From: Triparma columacea
Taxonomy: Eukaryota; Sar; Bolidophyceae; Parmales; Triparmaceae
NCBI GenBank assembly: GCA_030267965.1
Contig: BRYA01000994.1
Coordinates: forward strand, 593-23,326
Direction: 5' to 3'
Length of the DNA: 22,734 nucleotides
Shown: positions 9,578 to 19,500 of the stretch, piece after piece
Numbering within the stretch: the first letter of the stretch is position 1
Layout: each line of letters begins with the position of its first letter
Translations under genes and position numbers: made by a program
Notes under the pieces: model-generated
Database searches by the model: none
What the model was told of the DNA's origin: nothing
What the model saw: the letters and a program-made list of their open reading frames with translations, nothing else

Positions 9578-12500
9578 ATGCTAACGGCCAAGGGAAACTT
9601 CCCAAGGCCAGCTTCCTCGTGTGGGACCGTAAGGAGAGGAACTAGGACCTGGATTTGCGGATTTACGCTCCTCTCTCTCGTCGTCATGGTCGGAGAAGGT
9701 AAGAAGAGTGTACAAAGAGACCGGGTTGAGGGGGGTTTCGATTTGGGGATGTAAACTTGATTCCTTACCCTTCGCAGTCGTTTCACTTCCTGATGTCCTC
9801 TTCGAGACAGCCACTTCCTCTGAGCAGCGCCACTGGCTTCATGACCATGTTGACACCTTGGCCTCCACCTATCTTGGTTGCAGAGAAACAGAGGACTGCG
9901 CCAGCCCCGGAGATCGTGTCCACGTCCACCAACCGCGCGCACCCGAGATCTCAGATAATGCCTCTTCCTTCCAGAGGTACTTTGAGGACGATTTCAGTCC
10001 GACCCCCTCGTGGTTAGACGAAATCGTCGCCACCCAATGCTTCGTGCTCGAGGCGCTCGTGCTCGACACGCTCGTCACGACCGTGAATGCTGTTACAGTT
10101 GAAGCACAAGCAACCGTCAATCAACTACCTGATATGGACTACAACATTGAGAGATTGCTAGTTGTCGTTGATGACAAAGCCCGTGCATCAGAGGTCTCCA
10201 AGACCATCCCTGCTACTAACGAGGAAAGGAGCGTGTCTTATTCTGAGACCTGGGAAGGTAAGAGTGGGATGATGGAGAGAGGGAAGTACTTACTTTTATT
10301 TATTATTGACACCGCGCTGCAAACTGTACTCTAACACCTAATCGCAATCGCCAACTCGGACTACGCAGCTCTCGAAGGCGAGGGAGACACTTTGCTTATC
10401 TTCCCTTCCCCGAGCATGAAGTGCTGGCTCCTTTGCAACGACGACAACTCCATGGAGGGCGTCCTGAATAGAGCCGCTGTTGACAAGAAACCAAACGCTC
10501 CTGCTCGACGATCACTCACCTTGGAATGGACGGAGTCTGGAGTACTCTCGACGACTGCTGACAGATTTATCTCCGAACTAGTCGACGAAGAGGAGATGGA
10601 CAAGCTTTTGGGAGAAAATCCCTTACTTCTCGACGACGGATGTAGTTTAGGAAAGCCAAAAGTCCTGTCAAAACGACGGAACGACGAGACTGAATTGGCC
10701 TTTACGGCCCTCCCGACAATAGGTGGCCACACCAAGCCCCGTGCCCTCCACACGCATCACTGTATGGAGCTTCGAGGTGGCGAGCTGGCGCTTTTTGATG
10801 GCAGTTGCGAAAGTGCGTCTCCTAGGCTGCTCAGTGCTTGTGAATTGGAGCAAGTAGAGGGGGATTCAGGAGAGCTTTCGACGAGATATTCTCAAGAAGA
10901 TGTCTATGCCGATCTAAGCAACGGGGAGTTGGAGCTCTCGCTGATACTTGGCGACCGCGCAGGTTGCGAACAGCTTCTTTATGGGCTGAAGGACGGTCAT
11001 GATTTCAAGTCTGTCAAGGCATCATCAGAATTGCCGTCAACGGGAGATGTTTATGACGAGACTGTTGCCGACCTCGGTAATAATGATAGCAACCTTTCAG
11101 GGGACGGGCTGGCACTTCTCGACAACAAAGATTGTAGAACAGCACTGCAGATTATTCTCGTTTTTGAAGGTAAGGATCGAGGAGAAGTTTAATTGCGTCA
11201 TGAATAAAGACAACCATGACGGGGCCAGTCTGGAGGACCTGTTGGACAGGCAGCAGTTGACGATGAGGAAGGGGTCGACAGCTTGTATCTTTGCATGCCC
11301 TCATTAACCCTTACCTTCACCTTCTAACCCCTTCGACCCCCCTCGACCTCCTACCAACCCCGTTTCCCTCTCCGACCACCTACAGCCATTTATCCCCCCG
11401 TTGTTGACGAGACCGTCCCCATGAACACTAGCCTCAACAATGTGATTGACAAATACCTTGTTGATCCTCAAGTCAAGAACGACTACTCTCAAAGAAAAGG
11501 ACCCCGCGACTTCGAGGAGAGGAGGACTGGCGTTCTTAACAACACCTGTCAAGCTACTTTCGTCCAAGTCATGGCTGCCCGAATCCCACGTCGAGCCAGT
11601 CTCGGTCGACCCCGTCGAGCACATTGCGGAGGGTTAGGGTTGGGAGAGGACAGCAGTTCCGATGTGGAGGAGACTGATGTCGGCGTCGAGGTTGGCAAGG
11701 CGAAACGTATCGCGGTCGAGGAGGCTGCGGAGGTTTCGAGAGGTGAGAAGAGGGGAAGGGGGGAGGAGCCTGTGCTTTACAAATCGTCCACATCCTCATC
11801 CGTCCCACATCCTCGTCCACATCCTCATCTACGTCCTTGTCCATGTCCTCCTTAACTTTCATGTTCTCATCCACGTCGAACGCCGCACCCCCCGCACTCC
11901 ACCTACCTTACAACCCCCTTCCACTCCACAGTCATCTCCCCCTTTGTGGCCGACGAAGCCATTCACGTAAACACGCGCCAGGGTGATGTGTGTGACGAAC
12001 ATTTCCACGGCATGTCTGACGTGAAGAACAATCTTCCTCTCTACAGCGTTCTCAACAAGGATCAGGCGGAACTCAATGCTGCTGCTGCTCCGACTGACTC
12101 CTCTGAGTGGTTGCAGCACAAAATTGAGACTGCGAAGCAAGAGTGTGGTCGCCTCACTGCACCCAAACCTGTAGTGCGTCATGAGGAGGGGGACAGCTGC
12201 TTGGACAAGAGCAGGGCTTTGATCAGTGTCGACCAGGCTTTACGAGTGAGCGCTTCAAGGCTTGGAATCGTTCACGGACCACAGCTAGTCTCTGCTTTGC
12301 TTGGGGATACTGCACTCATTCAAGTGACCCCCCCCTTGCAGCTGAGGATCGAGGACGGAGGTTGCGTGGGTTTGAGAGCTGAGTACAAAGTGCTGCCAAG
12401 CTTTGAGGTGGCGGGGTGCCTTCGCTCGAGCTCTATTCCCTGGTCGCCATGTCCGCAGGAACGACTTGCAGCTCCTGGTGTCGCCGTCGGTGCTGCTGTG

Positions 12501-13507
12501 GGCAATGAGCACCGGGAAAACGTGTCTGGGATAAGGGCCGGTGAAGGGGAAGGACGAGGTGAGTATGCGTCGAGAGGCCGAGTAATAGGCAGACATTTTT
12601 GTCATTCGTTGGTCGATAGGGAACTTTTTGGGGGTGGTTTTTGAAATTTGCAAATTTTCTCACTTTTTTGGTCGCACCCTTCACAGCCTCAGAAAACGAG
12701 GCAGAAAATTCTGACCTTCAACCTCAAGCTGGAATCCAAATATTCAACTTGAGCATTTTTGACGCTTCCGTTGGCGGTCCGGTCGCGAAGGTTTATGGTA
12801 TTAGAACGGCTACTCTGTGGCCAGCTAAACGCACGACCGGCGACGGGCTACTTTCAAAGCTCAACTTGACCAAGTTCGAGGCAGCAGTCATCATGCCCCC
12901 TATTCCGGAACGACCGATAACCCTCATCGATGGTCCCGTAGCGGATAAAACTAAAAGGAGCAACTCGACAACGACCGACGAACGTGAGACGAGCACTGCA
13001 CCGATTTTACACCTGAACTTTAAAGTGGGCGAAGAGGCAAGATTAGTTTCTGGATGCTCAAAGAGAAGAGCACCGCCATCGACGCAGTCAGCATCGACGC
13101 TAACGGAGAGCGCGCAATCCTTCCGGCTCGGGACATCTCATGACTGCAGCGGCGACGACGACAGGAACTACGACCACTGCAATGTTGAGTGGTCAGGGGA
13201 AGGGGCACACCACGGTGGTACTTTCCAACAAAGGGACATCGCCCTTGACTCCAATTTGCGCGACGGACTCCACACGAGTGAGATCATCTCGTGGAATACG
13301 AGTACTAGCACAATCATAAGCTACATTCTTTGCGCAGCTGGATCGTTTTTTTGCCTCATTGTCTGGGTGGGCGGTTGCGCCCTTCTGAAGGTAGGATCTA
13401 AGATTGAGCCGACTGGAAGATCAGGGGCCAGAAGTGCGGGGATCATGACCATGCATTCATCCAAGAAACGTTCCTCCCTAGTTAAATGCAGCCGAGCTAA
13501 GGCGCAT
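9578..13507 (+). other. N-terminal region of the giant receptor, exons 1-6, family not recognised
   Basis: Residues 1-1069. Exon 1 gives a start with RRGTRTWICGFTLLSLVVMV, a signal peptide or signal anchor. Exons 2-5 encode acidic sequence rich in Ser, Thr, Asp and Glu, with few cysteines. I recognise no domain. The first residues of exons 4 and 5 resemble each other (I-x-P-x-V-x-DE, then NT, then VKN), hinting at a repeated module. Exon 6 carries a clear TM helix (IISYILCAAGSFFCLIVWVG, coded from about 13313), followed by a strongly basic loop that fits the positive-inside rule. Coding status rests on open frames with matching phase-1 junctions at five introns. A separate gene ending here is unlikely because no in-frame stop exists. 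Confidence 0.6.
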
Positions 13508-16500
13508 ATGACGAATTTCCGGAAATATTCGATAATGTTGAGCCTAATTTTTTGGGCCTGCTTAGTTGTAGTCGGAGGGAGGTCGTTGGCTGAGGTGAAT
13601 GTGGTCGATATGAACGGACTATTCAACACGGTCAGTAATTACAATGGGTTTGATGTGCCTAACACTGGCAACTCCATCATGCCTAATGGTGACACTGCAA
13701 TTCTAGCTGTTGGGCTGTATAAATGCTCAGAGGGGACTTGTGCACATAGTAATAGGATGCTGTACACATTAGACTTTAATGGAGAGGTCAAGTGTGTGGA
13801 GGACAACGCAAGCTGTGTGTTGGACGGAGAGAATCAAAGAAAAGGGATGCAGGTACATGGGACTGGGAGTGGTACACTTATTCTCCGAGCTCTCACCTTC
13901 GACAAAGGGTCTGGTTATTATGGTGGAGGGGTTGTCATTTCCAATGGTGCCATAGTTGAATTGGAGCTCTTAGTCTTCTCCAACAATAGAGCTACAATTG
14001 GTTGGGCTGGAGGTGGAGCAATTTATGTTGATAGTGGAGCATGGGTTGGATCTACAGTCAATATCTACGGAACAAGCTTCAGTGGAAACACAGCAGACTC
14101 AGGAAACGGTGATGATATTTTCAACTACAACATTCAGGCAAGTATCACCATCCACAATACATGCCCTTCTCTCTACTCCTCCAACACTCCAATCCAAGGT
14201 AAGACAAAAATGATGATTTGTGTGGTCTGTACAAGCATTCCTAACTCCAGAACTCGCTTTACGTTACCGCTGCACCAATTCCTATTCCTACCTCTCTTGT
14301 TTCTCAGGATCCGCTTTGGACACTCATGGGGTCGTTATGGGCAGTAAATACTCGTATTCTGGCTGCCTTGGTGATCCCTGTGTTGCCAGTAGCTCCCCTT
14401 CTGATGATGGCTCTGACGGGAACTTCTACTGCGTTAATGGTGGGGAAATCAGGGGTAGATGGAGTGAGGTTGCCTCATTTTGTACCTGCACTTTATGTGA
14501 CACTTACTACAGTGGTACACACTGTGAGATAGCCGAGAGTTGCCAAGCAACGTCAGAACCAACAGATGACGGATCAGATGGAAACTTTTACTGCATCAAT
14601 GGAGGGCAGGTTGGCGGAATGCCTGGGTCTTGCACGTGCACTTCTTGCTATGACAATGTTGGTGGGCCAAACTGTGCCACATGTGCTGAAGGCTACAGTG
14701 GGGATGCCCCCTGGTGTTTCCTTGATTGTGTATCTAGTGCCAATCCTTCTGACGACGGTTCACTGGAGAATGATGGAAACTTCTACTGCATAAATGGAGG
14801 AACCATTGGTGGCATTGCTGGGTCTTGCACGTGCACTTCCTGCTATGATGGTGTTGGCGGTCCACACTGTGAAACCTGCACAGAAGGTTATACCGGAGAT
14901 GCTCCCTGGTGTTTCCGTAATTGTGTATCTAGCGCCAATCCTTCTGACGACGGTTCTTTGGAGAGTGATGGGAACTTCTTCTGCATAAATGGAGGAACTG
15001 TAGGAGGAATTGCAGGACAATGTACCTGCACTTCCTGCAATGAAGGATTTGATGGCCCAAATTGCGCTACCTGTGCAGAAGGCTACAGTGCTAATACGTT
15101 AGCTTGCATCCGTACCTGTCGTGCCACCTCTAATCCTGCTGATGACGGGTCTCTTGAAAATCAAGGAAACTTCTACTGCATCAATGAGGGGACAGTCAGT
15201 GGGTTTGCAGAATCTTGCACCTGTACGTGTAGCCCTGGGTTTGAAGGTTTTCACTGCGAGACTCCTTCTGTCTGTAAAGCAACTTTGAACCCACCTGATG
15301 TGGGGGGAGATGGGAACTTCTACTGTACCAATGGCGGAACAATTGGAGGCACAACAGGCAACTGCACCTGTACCCAGTGTATCTCTGGGTTTGCTGGAAT
15401 TCACTGCAATGAAACAGCAACAACCCTGGATGACACAAGTGACTCCACTGCCCTTGTTGCAGGCCTTGCTGTCAGCGCAGTGGTCACTCTACTTCTCTTT
15501 ACCTTCTTCTTCCTTCAGAAGAGGTCTGCCGAATCTAAAGGGGGACTGGCAATGGTAATTCCAGCGGAAGGAGTCCTAAGTGACAGTCAGTATGACAAGC
15601 TAGAGCTTGCTAAGAAGGCAGATAAGATGAAGAACAACCTTCAAAAATATGAACCTGAAGAGGAGAAACAAATAGAAAGGAGCATGGAACAGCTTGTGAA
15701 GTGCAAAGAAAGCAACCACAAGGCAAAGGAACTAAAGAGCCCTGATGAAAGAGTTGATATGAAGTTGTTTTACTTGGAAGGAGAGAGTGTGGGCACAATT
15801 TCTGCATCAACCACTCTTGACACAACTGCTGTAGAAGGTGCAGCCTGGGTTGTAAGTAATCTTGATAGTAGAACTCGTCTGCGACAAGCAAAAAAGAAAG
15901 GAATAACAGACTTGAAGGTTGAGCATGTCAACGAGCATACCCTCTACTACATCACATCACGAAATTTAGGAATCCTAGGTATGTCTGCTCGAGACGGTAG
16001 GAATATCACGATCTGGAAGAAGCTGGAAAATGGCTGTATGATAATAAGTTTTTCAGATTCAGAGGAAGTGAAGAAAAAATACCCTGTCAAGAAAGGCAAC
16101 ACTTTGGTTGAAGGACTGGGAACCTATTTCTATGAGCCAACAGAAGCTATTGGAGACGTGCCTCAAACAAAACTTACGTTCATTTCGAAGGTTGACTTGA
16201 AAGGCCATATACCAGCACAGCTTGTCAACATCTTTGCAACCAACTATCTCTCTCAAATCTCAGATCTCAGAAAATACTTTGACAAGAGCAAGGAGATTGA
16301 AGCCTTCAAGATTAGCAGTGGAGAAGATGCTAGTAAAATGTCAAGAAATAGCATTGAGCCTTCTCTGCTGGTTGACAGCTTTGAGCTGGAATTTGAGAGA
16401 GACAAGAAGGGAAACATGGTTTCTCTTGGCAAGGGCGCGTTTGGAAATGTGCTCTTGGCAGACTACCACGGGACAAAATGTGCTTACAAGGAGATCCTTC

Positions 16501-19500
16501 CGTCATCACTCACACAAGAGACTCTGGAGAGGTTCTTCCTTGAGCTAAAGCTCATTGGAACTCTGAGGCATCCCAACATTGCTCAATGCCTTGGTGTTGT
16601 GTGGGAGCTAGAAGACCACGGCATAATGTTTGAGCTGTGTAAGAATGGAGGCCTTGATGACTTTCTCAAGGGACAAAAAGAACACATTCAATTACTTAGC
16701 TGGCAGAAAACTCCAGTGGTTTTAGATGCCCATGACAAGATTGAAACTGCAAGAATTAAGAAAGGATCTACCCTTTCTAATCTCATCAACCAAGGGATTG
16801 GCTTGAAGACAAAATGGGCTTTAGGGGTAGCAAAGGGCTGTGCCTTCCTTCATGGGAAGAAACCTCCAATTGTGCACAGGGACTTGAAATGCGCAAATGT
16901 GTTGATCAGCGATGATCTCACCGCAAAGATTACTGATTTTGGAGAGAGCAGGCATTTGGGGAGCGAAGGGGATGACGAGAAAACAATGACAACTGTTGGG
17001 ACACCCTATTTCATGGCTCCAGAAGTTTTCAGTTCTGATGATGTTGACAGGATGTACTCAAAAGAGGTAGACATTTACTCCTATGGTATGCTGCTGTTAG
17101 AAATCTTTTATGACGGAGAAATAAAGAAGGCCTTCAGGAAGGGGTGGGGACCAATGGTTGTGATGAACAGGGTAGGGAACGAATGGAGACCTGATCTGAA
17201 GTTGGTGGAGGCAGAGGATAAAGATCTTGCTGATATCATGAGAAAGTGCTGGGTTAGAGAACCTGAGGGGAGACCATCATTCAAGGAAATGATAAAGTTT
17301 TTCCAGAAAAAGCTTATGAAGCTTGACATGGAGACAAAGATCATGAAGGGTTCACTGAGGAAGCAGAGTGAGAAGGAAGACAAGCCTAGGACTGTTGAGC
17401 CTGTTCACAAAAACAAGTTAGCAGCTTCAGAACCAATGAACAGGTCAGCTACAGCAGAAGCTGATGTTTTGGTAAAGCCTAGCTTTCTTGATGGCCTTTT
17501 AAATGATGGCATAATGCCAGAGCCAGTGGAGTTGAAGCAAAGTAAAGTTTCAGTCAAGGAAGAAGAAGTGAAAACTAAGTCTGAAGAAAGCAAGGAAGGT
17601 GACAAGGATGGAAATGAAAGCAGTGGTTCTGGGATGACAATGCTTTTGAAGGAGGCACAGAAGGTCGACCCAGTGAGTGCAATCTTTGGGGAGGCAAACA
17701 AAAAGAAGGAGGCACAGAAGGCCGACCCAGTGATGGCAATCTTTGAGCAAGCAAAAGAGGAGGAGAAGAAGAAACCGATGGAGGTAGAGCCAAAGAGGGA
17801 GGCAGTAAAGGAGGCAAAGCCAATGGAGGCTGAAGGTGTTACCGAAAGGGATGGCGAAGGGAACCTATCAACAAAGAACCCACAGAAGAAGAATGTGGTG
17901 CACCCAAAAGGGAGTGCAAGCACACCAAAATTTGTGGCACTAGCAATTTTGTTGTGTCTTTTCCTGGCTGGATTGAGTGAGGTGGAGGGGAGGGAGCATA
18001 TGCAGGATGAGTTTGGCATCATGAGGGCAAGAGTCTTCAGAGAATTTCATCACAAGACATCTGCACCTCTGCCTTGGATTTCAAACATCAACAATAGGGG
18101 TTTCGCAAATGAAGAACTTCTAACCCTTCTCGAAAAGGGAGGGGAGGGCAGAGTCAGGAGGGCAGAGGAGGTGAATGTGGTCGATATGAACGGGCTGTTC
18201 AACACGGTCAGTAATTTGGATCACACCAGTGTTAACACTGGTAACTCCATCATGGCGAATGGTGACACTGTGTTTCTAGCTGTTGGGTCGTATAAATGCT
18301 CAGAGGGGACTTGTGCAGATAATTTTGACATGCTGTACACACATCTCTTGAATGGAGAGGTCAAGTGTGTGGAGGACAACGCAAGCTGTGTGTTGGATGG
18401 AGAGAATGAAAGAAGAGTGATGAGTGTGGATGGAACTGAGATTGGTACACTTATTCTCCGAGCTCTCACCTTCAACAAGGGGAATGGTGATGTTGGTGGA
18501 GGGGTTTTTATTGGATATGGTGCCATAGTGGACTTGGAGCTCTGTATCTTCTCCAACAATAGAGCTACAAGTATTACTTATGGAGGTGGAGCAATTTATG
18601 TTCAGAATAGTGGAACTACTGTCAATGCCTATGGAACCAGCTTCTATGAAAACACAGCAGACATAGGAGGGGGGCACAGCATGGTGGGAGGAGTTGGTGA
18701 TGATATTTACAGAGACTCTTTTTTTGGTTCACCAACCATCACCATCCACAATTTGTGCCCTTCTCCCTACACCTCCAACACTCCGATCCAAGGTAAGACG
18801 AGAATGAGGATTGTGTAGTCTGTAAAACCATTCATAAGCCCACAACTCACTTTACGTTACCACTGCACCAATTCCTGTTCTACCTCTCTCCCTTTTTCAG
18901 TGTCCACTTTGGACACTAGTGGCATTGTAGGGGGCAATAAATACTCATACTCTGGCTGCCTTGGGGATCCCTGTCTTGCCAGTAGCTCCCCCTCTGACGA
19001 TGGCTCCGACGGGAACTTCTACTGCGTTAACGGTGGGGAAATTGGGGGTAGATGGAGTGAGGTTGCCTCATTTTGCACCTGCACTTTGTGTGACACTTAC
19101 TACAGTGGTGCACACTGTGAGATAGCCGAGACTTGCCAAGCAACATCAGAACCAACAGATGACGGATCAGACGGAAACTTTTACTGCATCAATGGAGGGC
19201 AGGTTGGCGGAATGCCTGGGTCTTGCACGTGCACTTCTTGCTATGACAATGTTGGAGGTCCACACTGTGAAACCTGCGCAGAAGGCTACACTGGTGATGC
19301 TCCTTGGTGCTTCCTTGATTGTGTAGCTAGTGCCAATCCTTCTGATGACGGTTCTCTGGAGAGTGCTGGGAACTTCTACTGCATAAATGGGGGAACTGTC
19401 GAAGGAATTGCAGGACAATGTACCTGCACTTCTTGCTATGATGGTGTTGGCGGTCCACATTGTGAAACCTGCACAGAAGGTTACACTGGTGATGCTCCAT

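Noticed and set aside
14760..15404. Minus-strand open frames opposite the EGF repeats
   Set aside because: They mirror the repeat structure and recur opposite copy 2. The plus frame has conserved cysteines and a continuous architecture.
13508..17645. A stand-alone receptor kinase gene starting at ATG 13508
   Set aside because: Kept as an alternative only. The signal-like start is good, but there is no stop before or after it and no recognisable promoter, and exon 6 opens upstream with a matching splice phase.
17405..18022. 205-residue minus-strand open frame opposite the kinase tail
   Set aside because: It is rich in Phe and Ser, as expected opposite Lys/Glu codons. A similar shadow appears at the equivalent place of copy 2 (21888-22415), so it follows from the duplication.
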